Source: Exophiala sp. HKRS030
Taxonomy: Eukaryota; Ascomycota; Eurotiomycetes; Chaetothyriales; Herpotrichiellaceae
Direction of reading: 5' to 3'
Assembly: GCA_023897205.1 (NCBI GenBank)
Contig: JAHWDD010000009.1
Location: 496,001 to 560,000 of the forward strand
DNA length: 64,000 nucleotides
Below are positions 1 to 11,257 of the stretch, in pieces; position 1 is the first letter of the stretch, and each line of letters starts with the position of its first letter. Below the pieces are notes generated by a model, which did no database searches, was not told the origin of the DNA, and saw nothing but the letters and a program-made list of their open reading frames with translations. Made by a program: the position numbers and the translations under genes.

Positions 1-2556
1 AGTGCGAGGACGTTCTTGTTCCGCAAACTCTTCGAGGCGGTTGAAGACGAATGACTCGGTTCCGCCTCGCCAGAACGAGCCCGCCCCGAATGCTTTCCGA
101 CGAGTCCGTGTTCCTTTCGTCTCCTTGTAGAGTCGTGAGGCGATCTCGTTGGTTTCCTTTTCAGAGAGGAGAGGATTGAATTGGCGCAGCAATTGTGCCG
201 CGAATCTGAGACCTGCACCGTAAATGCGGCCGTAGTTGAAGACCTTGGCATCGTTGCGGGAGATTCCTAGAATCTTTGCCGTCTTCGAGTGCAGATCAGT
301 GCCGGCGGCCTTGGTCCCCTCGAGGGTCATGAAGCCTATCGCGTTGCCACCGTGTAATTGGAATTGCGCATCACCGACGAGTGAAGCAATCCAAAGTTCT
401 TGGCTATCAACGTCGGCACCGACGAAGCAATATCCCGGTGGAGCTTTGATCATAGCTTTCAGCTCAGAGCCTACGCGATTGGCTTTGGCGTTCGAAGCCG
501 TGAGCCAGGTGTTTTCCACAGCACGACGGGTGATAGTTCCCATCGGTATGATCTGAGGAAGGATGAACCCTTGATTCGTTTTGCCAGCCAGAGAAGGATC
601 TCGATCTGCCTCTCTGACGACCATCTGAGATGTGATTCTATCCCGAGCTGAGATCCAGTATGAACACGATGCGTTCATTTCCAGAGCCTCTTTCGCTAGC
701 CCAAATTGTGAAGATAGTGTCCCTGCTTCAAAATACTGCAGGTATCCTTTAGCCAAAGGTGTGACACACCGAGCTGTAGGACCGTCCTTGTGTGGCAGTT
801 TGAAGTAAGCATTCTTCATGTCAGACTTTAGTGTCTCGTTGGTCTCCTCGGACATGTCGCAGGCCACAACGTTGCTATTCTCGTATTTGAGAACATCCTT
901 GTGAGGGACTCGAAAGGTCCATCCGTGTTTGTCGGACCAGATGAGAGGATATCCATCCCATGAGAGCTTGAGCAGTATCGGAGCGATTCTAGTTCGGACA
1001 GTCAAGTTGAGAGGGGAAGTGTTGGAGGTGAAGAGGTCTCTGTACCAGTTAGGTGCACCTGGCTTCTTCTGACGAGCAACAGGAACGGGCGCCTCGCCCT
1101 TCTTCCTCGTCTTTTTATACTTGATCTCCTGCCCTGACCAGTCCAGCTGGTTAAGCCATGGGTCTGTCGTGTAGACCTCTGGCTTCTCTTTGACTGCTAG
1201 TGCTGCCTCCGACAGCTGGATTAACCTGTCTTCGACATCCTTCAGCCTTTGCTGATATGTGCCCTCGGCTCTTTTTAAATACTGATCCCACGACTCATCA
1301 ACGGGCAGGATGACAGACGAGAGATGTCTCAAGGCACCAAAGCTGACTGGATGAGGGCATGTCTCCAGAAAATTCGGAAACACTTTCTGGAAGACTCTGT
1401 GGGTGATGGCCACGTCTGCGGCACAATAGTCGAGCAGCTCGTCGATTCTTTCGCGGATACCGTCACGATCGAGCTCGCCAAAAAAGTCTCGTTGGCTCTT
1501 GTCGATGGTCACGCCGCAATGGAATTTTGCGACATCACGGAGAGAGTTGATGGAACTTCTCCCCACCCACAATTCCTCCTCTTCCTCGCTCAACATCTTG
1601 TTCTCCAGCATTCTTTGTAGTTCGAGGGAGTTGTGATCGCCGGCCATCTTGTCCCTGAGATCTCTATTCTTCTTGTGTTTCATCCACGTCGGCCTCTGTC
1701 TCGAGCACATTCCGTTCACAGCGACATGTAACGACATTGTGTCGATGAAGAAATTCTTCGACTGCTTTAGGTCGTACTCTTCCTTGACTCTTGCTCGATC
1801 ATAGCCAATATTGTGCCCGACTACAATCCGCGGTTTCGTCGGGTCGCCCAAAGGTATCAGTTGCCGGGGGTTGTCTGATTCTCCGAGAAGATAGGGCGAT
1901 ATCCATGCGTACCACGCAGACGGGCTCGCGGCCGTTGCCATGACCGCGAAGGGTGTTTCCTTCCACATTGTTTCGACATCGAATGACAACATGGTCTCGT
2001 CCGGCGCATCCACCTCTTCGGTCGTCATGTCCGAGTTGTACTTTGTCCAACCACTTCTGATAACCCATCTTCGCGGTCTTTCGGGTGTGTTGGCCCTCAC
2101 AAAGGCTTTACCGTAGGACAGATATGGTTCCGAAGCGTCCATACCCAACCTGGTAAAATGCTCGTCCAGCGAGGTCCCGAAGATGGGAGGAGTGTCCAAT
2201 CCGATGGACGGCGCATTATCTTGGTTCTTTCCCAGCAACTCATGGCGTCGCAAATGGTCTTTGGACAACTCGACGAGATCCGCTCGTGGTCGCGTGGCAC
2301 CTGCGGGAAAGACTTGAGGATGTACATAGTCGCTCAACTGCTGTACTCCGATGTCATTGTATCTGGGGTGCGACGGGCGCGCGAGGGTGTTGTTTTTGTC
2401 GCTGGCAGCAGAGGGGCTGGTATCGACAACGTCACTCGCATAGTATCGTCGGAGGATGGCGGCCGCTCGAAGTGCATACGGCTGTCGTAGTCTGAACTTC
2501 TGGGAGGTTCTGATATAGCCTCGCGCGCACTGCGCAGGCGCAGGAGGCCACAACAT
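1..2556 (-). CDS. MIP1: Mitochondrial DNA polymerase gamma catalytic subunit (3' end outside window)
   Basis: This is a family A DNA polymerase that replicates mitochondrial DNA. The frame is open without introns from the ATG at 2556-2554 to base 1, giving the first 852 residues; an in-frame TAG lies directly before the ATG. The N terminus is basic and suits a mitochondrial targeting peptide. The 3'-5' exonuclease motifs are visible: Exo I with LSFDVET, Exo II with VVGHNIGYDRARV, and Exo III with YCAADVAITH. Polymerase motif A reads GADVDSQELW and motif B reads RNDAKVFNYGRIYG. Motif C and the C-terminal tail are off the left edge. The forward-strand open frames over this stretch are shadows. 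Identity rests on the gamma-specific motif A sequence and the proofreading domain layout. Confidence 0.96.
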   Translation of the reverse strand, partial: MLWPPAPAQCARGYIRTSQKFRLRQPYALRAAAILRRYYASDVVDTSPSAASDKNNTLARPSHPRYNDIGVQQLSDYVHPQVFPAGATRPRADLVELSKDHLRRHELLGKNQDNAPSIGLDTPPIFGTSLDEHFTRLGMDASEPYLSYGKAFVRANTPERPRRWVIRSGWTKYNSDMTTEEVDAPDETMLSFDVETMWKETPFAVMATAASPSAWYAWISPYLLGESDNPRQLIPLGDPTKPRIVVGHNIGYDRARVKEEYDLKQSKNFFIDTMSLHVAVNGMCSRQRPTWMKHKKNRDLRDKMAGDHNSLELQRMLENKMLSEEEEELWVGRSSINSLRDVAKFHCGVTIDKSQRDFFGELDRDGIRERIDELLDYCAADVAITHRVFQKVFPNFLETCPHPVSFGALRHLSSVILPVDESWDQYLKRAEGTYQQRLKDVEDRLIQLSEAALAVKEKPEVYTTDPWLNQLDWSGQEIKYKKTRKKGEAPVPVARQKKPGAPNWYRDLFTSNTSPLNLTVRTRIAPILLKLSWDGYPLIWSDKHGWTFRVPHKDVLKYENSNVVACDMSEETNETLKSDMKNAYFKLPHKDGPTARCVTPLAKGYLQYFEAGTLSSQFGLAKEALEMNASCSYWISARDRITSQMVVREADRDPSLAGKTNQGFILPQIIPMGTITRRAVENTWLTASNAKANRVGSELKAMIKAPPGYCFVGADVDSQELWIASLVGDAQFQLHGGNAIGFMTLEGTKAAGTDLHSKTAKILGISRNDAKVFNYGRIYGAGLRFAAQLLRQFNPLLSEKETNEIASRLYKETKGTRTRRKAFGAGSFWRGGTESFVFNRLEEFAEQERPRT

Positions 2557-2918
2557 CTATGCGACCGTCGTTTGGGCTGAGATGGTCATTGTGAAGGCCA
2601 CGGTGGTGACAGATAAGAGACACAACTCTTTGACGTCTTGGGGGGTTCGAAGTAGTCAGTCAGGAGAGGCAAAATCCAATAGTCGCACTTCATAATCTTA
2701 TCTTATCTAAGATCCGATGTTTAACCAAGGCGATTTCACCAAAGCATGTCGTAGACTATGGCCGCTGATACCTTTTGCATTGAAAGCAATTATCCAACCT
2801 CGAGGTTTGTCGATACAGATCGAACTTGAAATACTATTGCTGCAGGATACAGTCATTACGCTGTATTCGCAATAGGTTTTTCAATTTCGAGGACTCCGCT
2901 CGAGTAAATCGAATAACA

Positions 2919-3485
2919 ATGTCATTCAACTCCAAAAACCTACACTACGACAAACAAGAGCCATCCTTTCTCCGTAAACTGAAAGGACAATACGCTGGGT
3001 TGGACGGAAGATCGAATGTTCAAATAGCCAGACCCAAGAAAGACCGTCTGAAAACCGGAGACGGGGATGAAGACGATCCACTCATCGTGGACGAGTCAGG
3101 CGAAACGGTAGAAAAGGCCGAATTCGAGAGGAGACAGAGGGAAGGCGACGATCCCGAACTTGAACGGCAGCCAAATACGGAGAATGGCGACGACAATGGT
3201 CAAGATGGAAAACAGGAACAGCAACATCAAAACGAGAGACAAAAAGTCACGGAAATCGGATCGTCCGCCAACGCCAAGAAGAGGAAAGTCGGAAAGGTGG
3301 TGACGAGTGATGAGGTTGACGACCGAGGAGAAGTGAATGTAGATGGTCAGTCGATTGTGAAGAAGTCACAGAGATCAAGGCTGGAAGACCCGGATGACGC
3401 CGAAGCCAAATCACCAAAGAAGAAGGATCAGGTCAAGAAAAAGGGCAAGAAGATTAAATTGTCGTTTGATGACGCGGATGGTTGA
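2919..3485 (+). CDS. DUF4604 / KIAA1143-like nuclear protein
   Basis: This is a 188-residue, intronless, highly charged protein. The start at 2919 is chosen because the sequence from there (MSFNSKNLHYDKQEPSFLRKL) has the conserved opening of the DUF4604 family, while the longer frame from 2826 adds an unconserved leader. The middle is acidic and glutamine-rich and probably disordered. The C terminus has several lysine clusters (KKRKVGK, KKKGKKIK) that could act as nuclear localisation signals, and ends in LSFDDADG, the family's conserved C-terminal motif. Human KIAA1143 belongs to the same family; its biochemical function is unknown to me. It is divergent to the polymerase gamma gene, 362 bp away. 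Confidence 0.85.
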   Translation: MSFNSKNLHYDKQEPSFLRKLKGQYAGLDGRSNVQIARPKKDRLKTGDGDEDDPLIVDESGETVEKAEFERRQREGDDPELERQPNTENGDDNGQDGKQEQQHQNERQKVTEIGSSANAKKRKVGKVVTSDEVDDRGEVNVDGQSIVKKSQRSRLEDPDDAEAKSPKKKDQVKKKGKKIKLSFDDADG

Positions 3486-4001
3486 GTATAATCCGAACTG
3501 GTCATCACGAACACGAAGGCATCGATCTTTTGAGGTTCAGGATTTGCGACCCGCTCAAGACACATGGAGCTATGAGATAAGCCATTTCAGTCATCGCCCC
3601 AGAACAGGATCGTTGCGATCAAGCAGAATGAAGCTTCGACGACAGAAAGAGTTCATGACAGGCTCAGTCACACCGACCAGTTGCCATGGTATCATGGCGG
3701 AGTCGAAGGTATGATGATTCTAAGGCCTTATGTCGTAGAACATCATCCCGACCGACGCACAGCTACGAGAAACGCGACATCTTCGACATGTATACTACAG
3801 ACTTGCAGCAGGTGTCGTATTTACTATGCAATGTACACTGAGGACGTCTCGCTGAGAACCAAGGATGAGACGAGTCTCACGATATGATGTATTGATAGGG
3901 AGGATCTTTCACGGCATGTCTGCTTCATGTCTTCATTTTATTCAATTCTTTGCAGGTATCGTATCAACGTCATTTGGCTACCTCGTCACACCCAACATGG
4001 T
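3486..4001. other. Convergent intergenic region
   Basis: This lies between the stop codons of the DUF4604 gene and the RIA1 gene, so it should carry both 3' UTRs. The short open frames here have no recognisable features. Confidence 0.6.
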
Positions 4002-7000
4002 CTAATTCGATTTCAAAGTCTTTTGTTTCTCTGCGTCTCTCCCACCGCGTGCCGCTCTCACAAGCAGACCCTTTCGTCGTCTCACGCCATCCACATACTT
4101 CTTCGCCACGTTCTCTCTCTCACCGTGGACGCCCAGGTCCTCCAATTCCTCCTCACTCCTTGGTACCCAAAAGGGGTCGACGTCGTCGATCATCTCAAAT
4201 CCAATGAACTGAAGCATAGGCTGTGCCAGACCGGATGTTCGTTTTCTTATCTCTTCGCTGAAGCCGAAACTCTCTGCGACGGGTAGCGTCGCCTCGATTG
4301 TAAAGTACGGTGTGCCTTCCAACAACGACTCGCTCAGGATCGAACCCCTTCGCCGAGTTAGTACACTGTACACCTTGCCCAAGACCTCTGGAGTCGCTTG
4401 GATAGTGCAAGAGTACATGGCAAGCAATATCCGAGGCGACCAGTCGAGAAAACCTGAACGGATACTCTCTCGCACACTGGTGATGAGTTCTCCTGTTAAC
4501 CGTCCAGATTCAGTGCTCGCATCGGCATCGTCGGCCGGCTGGTGGATTATTTCTTCCAAGAAAACCGCGACGCCTTGTGTAGGCTCTCGACACAGTGGTC
4601 CCTGGGCGGTTGCAAGCTGGAATGCATATGCAATCGTGTCTGAAAAGTCGTGCGTCGCTTTCGTCATAACGTTACTTGCTTCATCATCGTCGTGTCCGTT
4701 TGTTACATTCTCGCCATTTCCCTTCGCTTCATCCAATTCTAGCAGGAATCTTTTGCAGGTATTTGTTCCCGTAGCGTCGATGAGTAGATTCGGCCCTACT
4801 CTCCGCGGCCCAAAGGCACATATTCGTGAGATGACTTTCGTCCAGGCTTCCCTGTCCTCCTTTAAATCATCAAATACATCTTGTAATTGCTTTCTGAATT
4901 CTTGCAGTGACAAGGTACTTCGCTCATTGCCCATCTCGTTGCCAAGGTCTACTACTTCCTCTTTTTCCACCTCGACACCATCCTCTAGAGCCTGCTTTTC
5001 AGCATACAGCCGTCGGAGAGATGGCCCATGCTTGATCAAGAACTCGGTAACGGTTTGAGGAAGCGGTCGTACTCTCAACCTCACAGTCACTGTCTTTGAA
5101 GCTGTCACAGCAAGTGCTGTACCTCTTGGATCTTTCGTCTTGGGTGCCTCCATCTCCTCCGCCTTCACGATAGTCTCGCGATACGGCACAATTGGTTCGC
5201 CTGGTTGGATGTCACATCTTGCAAACCGCTCTCGAAGATCTTTCAGACATCGTTCCAGGTGAAGTTCGCCAGCTGTTAGAATGACATGTTCACCACTCTC
5301 CATCTGCTCGTATACGGCGCATGGATCGCTCTTTTCCAAAAGCTTCAGGCCTTGTATCATCTTGTTCAGATCCATTGGGTTTGTCGGCTCGAGGGCGACA
5401 CGAACGATAGGCTGGCTTAGAGTCGACACTCCCGCGAGATTGACACCGCCTTCGATCTGGGAACATAACGTACCAGTTTTGAGGATGTGTCCTTCTAAGC
5501 CTTCAATGCCGAATACGACACCGGCAGGAACCTTCTCCAACGGCTCTAGCGACCGACCCATTAGAAGATACAGAGCTGTGATAGGCACTTTCTTCGGCTC
5601 AGGCGATGCGTGTGGGAATGCAGGGTTGAATTTCGGCGGCAAAACATAAACCTCGTCCCCGACTGATAATGAGCCTGAGAACAACCGCGCGAACCCAATC
5701 AGATGCTCTGGGTCTTCAGGTTGCTCGGGCGTCACGTCATCTTCGACCTCTTCACCTATCCTGGTATTTCTTATACCATTGGTAATTCCATCCATGTCAC
5801 TGCTACCTTCAGCTTCGGCCTGTGCCTTGGCGATTTCTGCACGCTTGCGTCTAGCAAGCTCTCTTGCTTCGTCTGCTGTGAGTGCTGCCCCAAGTTTCCT
5901 CCTCTTCGAGGGTAGTTCACTCTCCGGAATCGCTACCATCTTGCTGACATATGCCACCACGGGTGCCGCTGCCTCGGTGTTGAAACCAACCATCGACTCT
6001 TTGACCTTATCGTCGATATACCTCGTACTGACCAAGTCTTCGATCAACTCCGGCATTCTTGTTGCCTGAGCACTGGGTGGACTGGGCAAGTATTCGATCA
6101 CCGAGACGAGTAGGGCCGTCGACAACGGCAGCCATGACGCAAACACAGCTTGCAGTATGGTCTTGGGATCTCGAGACTTCGCAATATGTGGTGGTAGTTT
6201 AATCGACAGTGACTTTGTGATCTTCTCCAGTAGCGCAAGATCCCCACGCTCACCACTGACGCCCACCGTTGCATTGTAGACTTGCCAAATCGGATCGAGC
6301 ACGAGCTGAACAAATATAGGTTTAAGGTTCCTTCCCTTCAAGTGTTTCTGGCCCAATACCTTCTTTGTTTTGGGATCCAGGTAGAAGTCCCCCCAGAGTA
6401 CCTTCTCTAGTACCGACCTCTTGATGCCCAGTTTCTTTTCGTAGATACTAGCGAACTGACGGACCGTAAATGCCCATCCATCAATGGCGCTCGCAAAAAT
6501 GACATTGTTCTTCTCCGGCGCAAAGTACAAGTCTTCATCGTCTCGTTCTTCGAATTGTTGATCTAGATCAGATTCGGTCGTGGTCTCGCTTAACGCATCC
6601 TGCTTCTGCTGCTCTTTCGCAGCACGTTTCTGGTCCAACTTCTCTCTCCACAACAGATCCTCTTCCATTCTCTCGCCGGCAAAGAAGCCGCCAATAACAG
6701 CGTTCACGCCTTCAAGAACCCTTTCCAGGTGTGAGTAGGCTTCGGCCGGACTCATTTTCAACTCCGTAACCAGTCTATCGATCTTGTTTATGACCAGGAG
6801 TGGCTTGAGTTTCTCAATCCATACCTGTCGTAGCACCGTCACAGTCTGGGAACATACTCCCTCCACCGCATCCACGAGCACAACCGCAGCATCGCACAGT
6901 CTTGAGGCAGTAGACACTTCGGAGGAAAAATCGATATGTCCAGGACTGTCGATCAGATTGATCAAGTATTCCTCCTTCTTCGGCGAGTCGTTCTCCTGCG

Positions 7001-7253
7001 CTCGGCGCATCATGCTAAAATATAAACTGATTGCGCTGCTCTCCATAGTGATACCACGGATTTGCTCGTCCGGCCTCGAGTCCAGATAGCGGACTTTTCC
7101 CGCCATCTTGGGCGATATGATGCCATTAGTGGCGATGAGGGAGTCGGTCAGTGAGGTCTTGCCGTGGTCAACATGGGCTAGGATACAAATGTTTCTTATA
7201 TTTTGGGAGTTGGATTGCAGGGAAATGAGTTGGGAGGGTGGTATTGCTGGCAT
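4002..7253 (-). CDS. RIA1: EF-2-like GTPase Ria1/Efl1, 60S ribosome maturation
   Basis: This 1083-residue intronless GTPase is a paralogue of elongation factor 2. In the known pathway it acts in the cytoplasm with Sdo1/SBDS to release Tif6/eIF6 from pre-60S subunits. The G1 motif is AHVDHGKTS near residue 27, G2 lies around RGITMES, G3 is DSPGHIDF near 105, and G4 is NKIDR near 157. An EFL1-type charged insertion follows G4 (residues about 190-240), with a second one around residues 450-500 (SKRRKLGA). Domain II and the EF-G IV/V-like regions follow to the C terminus (SFGFSEEIRKRTSGLAQP). The insertions and the lack of the EF-2 diphthamide-loop sequence separate it from EF-2. Confidence 0.95.
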   Translation of the reverse strand: MPAIPPSQLISLQSNSQNIRNICILAHVDHGKTSLTDSLIATNGIISPKMAGKVRYLDSRPDEQIRGITMESSAISLYFSMMRRAQENDSPKKEEYLINLIDSPGHIDFSSEVSTASRLCDAAVVLVDAVEGVCSQTVTVLRQVWIEKLKPLLVINKIDRLVTELKMSPAEAYSHLERVLEGVNAVIGGFFAGERMEEDLLWREKLDQKRAAKEQQKQDALSETTTESDLDQQFEERDDEDLYFAPEKNNVIFASAIDGWAFTVRQFASIYEKKLGIKRSVLEKVLWGDFYLDPKTKKVLGQKHLKGRNLKPIFVQLVLDPIWQVYNATVGVSGERGDLALLEKITKSLSIKLPPHIAKSRDPKTILQAVFASWLPLSTALLVSVIEYLPSPPSAQATRMPELIEDLVSTRYIDDKVKESMVGFNTEAAAPVVAYVSKMVAIPESELPSKRRKLGAALTADEARELARRKRAEIAKAQAEAEGSSDMDGITNGIRNTRIGEEVEDDVTPEQPEDPEHLIGFARLFSGSLSVGDEVYVLPPKFNPAFPHASPEPKKVPITALYLLMGRSLEPLEKVPAGVVFGIEGLEGHILKTGTLCSQIEGGVNLAGVSTLSQPIVRVALEPTNPMDLNKMIQGLKLLEKSDPCAVYEQMESGEHVILTAGELHLERCLKDLRERFARCDIQPGEPIVPYRETIVKAEEMEAPKTKDPRGTALAVTASKTVTVRLRVRPLPQTVTEFLIKHGPSLRRLYAEKQALEDGVEVEKEEVVDLGNEMGNERSTLSLQEFRKQLQDVFDDLKEDREAWTKVISRICAFGPRRVGPNLLIDATGTNTCKRFLLELDEAKGNGENVTNGHDDDEASNVMTKATHDFSDTIAYAFQLATAQGPLCREPTQGVAVFLEEIIHQPADDADASTESGRLTGELITSVRESIRSGFLDWSPRILLAMYSCTIQATPEVLGKVYSVLTRRRGSILSESLLEGTPYFTIEATLPVAESFGFSEEIRKRTSGLAQPMLQFIGFEMIDDVDPFWVPRSEEELEDLGVHGERENVAKKYVDGVRRRKGLLVRAARGGRDAEKQKTLKSN

Positions 7254-7885
7254 GGTGAGGGCTATAATTGAGGAACCATGAAAACGAAAGACTTGTGGCA
7301 GCGGCAGTAATGAGTGCTGTCGGCCGCCTAGTATGTATCCGTGTTGGGATAACGCTCACGAGGATCAACGGGTGTATATGGTTGTACAAATCCAGGACTT
7401 GCGGTGCTTTGATCATTCGTGAAATACTTCGATTCTTATGACGCACTTTTTCAAGTCTCCAAATGTTTTTCTCCACAACTTTGTTTTACAGAGTCGGAAA
7501 GAGAAATGCCCAATATGGCATCTGGAACATTTTCAGAATTCATCTAAGGATGAATATTCGTATCTACTCATCAGTGGTATCTGGAGTTACAGATAAGCCC
7601 AGTCAGGCCCGCTTAATGTGACTCATACATGTTCTGGGAGGTCAGATTCACCTACGCGTTTTATCTATGTGATGCAGCCACAATGCTTAGTCCGTCGGGT
7701 GGACGACATTTACAATGATCCTGGAATTCTGGCGGGAACGAGGGTTGACCAGCTAACATGAACGCAAGTCATCATTCCTATGATCATAAAGCTGGCAAGG
7801 ACGCTTCGTGCGGGCTAAGTCCAACAGAACAGCGGGACAAAATTTGACAGCATCAACGGGAGACTCCCCATTTCGCCTTGTATAT
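7254..7885. other. Intergenic region upstream of RIA1
   Basis: This should hold the RIA1 promoter and the PHS1 3' UTR. No gene is recognised. The small reverse frame at 7168-7476 overlaps the RIA1 start and lacks features. Confidence 0.5.
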
Positions 7886-8644
7886 TTATGCGGATTTCCC
7901 TTTTCCTTTCATGACCTTCCTCCTCTGCCTCATCATGTGCGTGTACAAGATATAACTTCCCGGTACATATACTCCCAGCACGGCCTTCAGCAACCAATCT
8001 ACGTTCTTCCCTTGTTTCTGCGCCGGCGTGAGGGCGAGATACATGAGCAAGCACTCGCTCGTGATGCCGATCGGGTACAGCACGAAGAAGGTGTTGTATC
8101 TCAACCACGTCAGGGCAGCAGGGACTCTCTCGCTGACGGCTGCTTTCCACACGAAGAACCCGTAACGAATAATTTCTGTGATCCCCCATGCTGTAATGAT
8201 CCCTGCAAACGCGATCGGACCCGTAGTCGAACCCGGTGCAGAGCGGCCGTATATATTGGTAGTAAGAACGATTTGGGGGAACATCTCAAGCACGACCCAA
8301 ACGACCAAGATGCGCGAAGCAACCTGCATTGCCGTCGTCAACGGGCTGGCGCGGACAAGACCAACCAGAGCATGGACGATCTCTAACAGGGCGATTGTCT
8401 GGGTCCATTTCAACAGCGGAAACAGCGCATCGAAGAGGTTCTCGAGTTTGCCGAACGTGAGGAGCGTTGGAATGAGAAGGGCGGCCCGTAACGTCACGGT
8501 AGACCAGAGGACGAGGCAGAGTGCGTTGTACACTATTAGGTATTGCGAGGTCAGGCTGGGTTCAGAGGCGCGAGAAGGTGGGCGACGTTGGGCAGGTGGC
8601 CGGCGTTCGCCTGGTGGACGAGATTGATTAATGTTGTTGTCCAT
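7886..8644 (-). CDS. PHS1: Very-long-chain (3R)-3-hydroxyacyl-CoA dehydratase
   Basis: This 252-residue multi-pass ER membrane protein belongs to the PTPLA/HACD family, which performs the third step of very-long-chain fatty acid elongation (3-hydroxyacyl-CoA to trans-2-enoyl-CoA). A hydrophilic, proline/arginine-rich N terminus (residues 1-33) precedes about six hydrophobic segments. The catalytic pair known for the family is present with the correct spacing: Tyr190 and Glu197 in the segment LYPIGITSE. The C terminus is lysine/arginine-rich (RRKVMKGKGK), resembling an ER retrieval signal although not a strict KKxx end. The gene is intronless. Confidence 0.93.
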   Translation of the reverse strand: MDNNINQSRPPGERRPPAQRRPPSRASEPSLTSQYLIVYNALCLVLWSTVTLRAALLIPTLLTFGKLENLFDALFPLLKWTQTIALLEIVHALVGLVRASPLTTAMQVASRILVVWVVLEMFPQIVLTTNIYGRSAPGSTTGPIAFAGIITAWGITEIIRYGFFVWKAAVSERVPAALTWLRYNTFFVLYPIGITSECLLMYLALTPAQKQGKNVDWLLKAVLGVYVPGSYILYTHMMRQRRKVMKGKGKSA

Positions 8645-9506
8645 GCTTGAATGTAGAAGTGACAGCCAGAAGATGGTAAGAATCAGGGCCGGATCTTAGA
8701 GCATCCTAGAAGACAGACTGGCAGAAGAGAACCACAATTCAAGGTGTTTGGGTACGGGCAAAGGTATGAGTGCGGCACTCCGTAGATTTACTCCGTAAAG
8801 TGTTGAGAATAAATTCAATTTAAAGCGGCGTCTCGATCAGTGTCAACACCTAAAAATACGGAGTCTACTATGGAGACATTGTAAATGTACATATCATTAA
8901 GTCAACTAAGTTGAGATTGGGAGGTCGATGTATGCATAGGTTTGTCTATTACCTTTTGCTATTAACACATCTATTATCGGCGAATTTTGTTGGGTTGCTT
9001 ATGCGTATACGCAAAAGAGGCCCATTAGCTTGAGTAGAGTTTCAATACCTCACAGGCCAGCTCCCTCAGTAAATATCATACAGTTGTCTCCGAAATACTG
9101 GTGGGCTGGGAAGCCGAACCGAGTATGTCAATTGACGTTGGCCATAGCATGGCATCGCCATGGCAGGCACACACCCAAGTATACGATTGGTGCACATTGT
9201 CGGCCTGCTCGCAAACCAGATCGTAAAATGATGACTTGAGCCAACATATGATGGCATCAAGTATTGCACTTTTCCGACTTCAATTCAGCTTCATCATCCA
9301 GTCGAAATGATGTCGCTGGCGTGTAATGGTGTCTGTTCAGATCTGTCCCCTCGGCAGTCGATAGAGACAAAGTCTCGCGTCTGTTCAGATATGTTCTGGT
9401 ATCAACAGTTTTGTGTCCTGAAGACCATAACTTTGTCGGTATGCTTGTAGCATATGGCTGGTTTTGACACCTTGCTTTTCGGATGTGGTCAAGGAGTAAT
9501 GATCTC
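8645..9506. other. Intergenic region with three TACGGAGT/ACTCCGTA copies
   Basis: No gene is seen. Two direct ACTCCGTA copies lie at 8777-8784 and 8790-8797, and an inverted TACGGAGT copy at 8857-8864, within about 220 bp of the PHS1 start. Confidence 0.6.
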
Positions 9507-11257
9507 TCATGTCGAGGATTCAGCCTCCTCATCTCTTGGGGCTTCCTTGTTATCGGCTTTTGGTTTCTTTACGCTCTTCCATTCCATCCAGATGCCGCCC
9601 ATCAGCGCTGCCAATGCAAATGCCAGTCCAACATAGAAGACAATCACGAGTGAGTGGTTATAGACCTTGAGAACCATCGGTAGTTGTTGGGCTGTGAAGA
9701 CTTTGCGTAGGCTAGTCGCGCCAGTACTTGCAACATCTTGGGGTCGAATACCATTGACGCCCTTCAATCCTGATATCAATTTGTTGTCGAGGATGTTTTG
9801 GCCCATTGCAACGGAAATGGTACCTCCAAGACCTTGTCCAAAGAACACGACAGAAACTCCGGTCGGAGCGTCCTTCTTGTCCAAAACAGCCTGAGCGGCA
9901 ATGTTGGTCTGCTGAAGACCTAGGCCGACACCAAAGCCGTACAGGACCTGAACACCAATCCACATGGGGTGCAATGTGTTTATATCAAAAAGAGTAAACA
10001 GTCCAGCACCAATGGGTGTCAAGATACCGCCGGCAATGATGGATGGCATATAATAACCAATCCGGCTGACGAAAACTCCGGAAATGATGGATGCTATGAC
10101 CAGCGCCAGGATGAATGGAAGAGTGGAAATACCAGCTCTGATGGCAGAGTCGCCCTTGATGGCCTGAAACCAGATGCTCAAATAGTAGACGATGAGCATA
10201 AACGAGGCACCCAGGCAGAAGGCGTAGAACATGCCCGCAGCAATCGTTCTCTTCATCATGATGCGTGGTGGTACGGTTGCTGACTCTTGCCGCCAGATTT
10301 GAATGGCAATGAACACCATGAGTAAGACGCCGAACAGGACAAACAGGGCAATGATGCGGCCATCACTCCATGCATACTGTTGTCCGCCCCATTGTAGCGC
10401 CAGAAGAAGACATACCATACAGGGGATGAAGATGAGAGTGCCGGGAATATCGACCCGCTGGAGCTTCTCCTTGAACGGGAGGTCGCCGAGGGCCGGCTTG
10501 GTGTTGTCAATAGCGAAGAACAGAAAGACCAAGACCAAGGCACCGATTGGCAGATTGATGTAGAAGCACCATCTCCAGGTGACACTGGTGGTGAAGACAC
10601 CTCCCAACAGTGGTCCTGCCACGGAGGCTACACCAAAAACCGCACCAAGCAAGCCCATGTAAGTGGGACGTTTTTCCAGAGGAGCTGCGTACATCATCAA
10701 GATCATGGCTCCGTTGAACAAACCCCCAGCACCGAGTCCTGCCACAGCTCGTCCCCAGATGAAGCCGATCGAGTTCGGTGCGGCACCGCAGACAGCCGAA
10801 CCAATTTCGAAGACGCCGACCAGGCTCATAAAAATCCACTTTGGCGAGTAGAATGTGTATAGACGTCCGAAGAAGAGTTGGAGAGCAGTAGTGGGCAGCA
10901 AAAACCCAGCATTGTACTGTCAGGAATTGTCAGTGGCGTGTTGCCAATTACCACCAGAGAGAGCAATCATACCCAGCCAATATCACCAAAACTGTTGAAT
11001 TCATCGGTAATTCTTGGGAGTGCCGTGGCAATGATAGTCCGATCCAGCGCCACGAGAAATACGGATAGATAAATGCTCAGGAGGACCGACACCAATTTCA
11101 GACCTTGTGGATAGACATCGGCCTGGCTGGTGACTCTTTCGAGAGCGGCAGCCTCGTCCTCCTGGGGCCTATCTGACGCCAACGATTGAGAACGCACGGG
11201 GTCCTGGGCGGTCTTCTCGTCGACGACTGGTTGTGTTGGACTGTCCTCAGCAGCCAT
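9507..11257 (-). CDS. Major facilitator superfamily drug:H+ antiporter (14-TM, DHA2-like)
   Basis: This is a spliced gene of two exons, 11257-10973 and 10916-9507, with a 56-nt intron (GTATGA...CAG) that restores frame from ...FGDIGW to YNAGFLL. It gives 564 residues. A charged N-terminal tail of about 55 residues precedes the first membrane helix ([21 protein letters not shown]). Motif C of drug antiporters is clear ([12 protein letters not shown]), as is a motif A-like loop after helix 2. The helix count suits a 14-TM transporter. The C terminus is acidic. Such proteins export drugs, toxins or metabolites in proton exchange; the substrate cannot be read from sequence. No biosynthetic genes are adjacent, so it may be a general efflux pump. 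Confidence 0.9.

Noticed and set aside
236..2623. Several open frames over the polymerase gamma gene, mostly forward
   Set aside because: They are shadows of the 852-codon reverse frame that carries all exonuclease and polymerase motifs.
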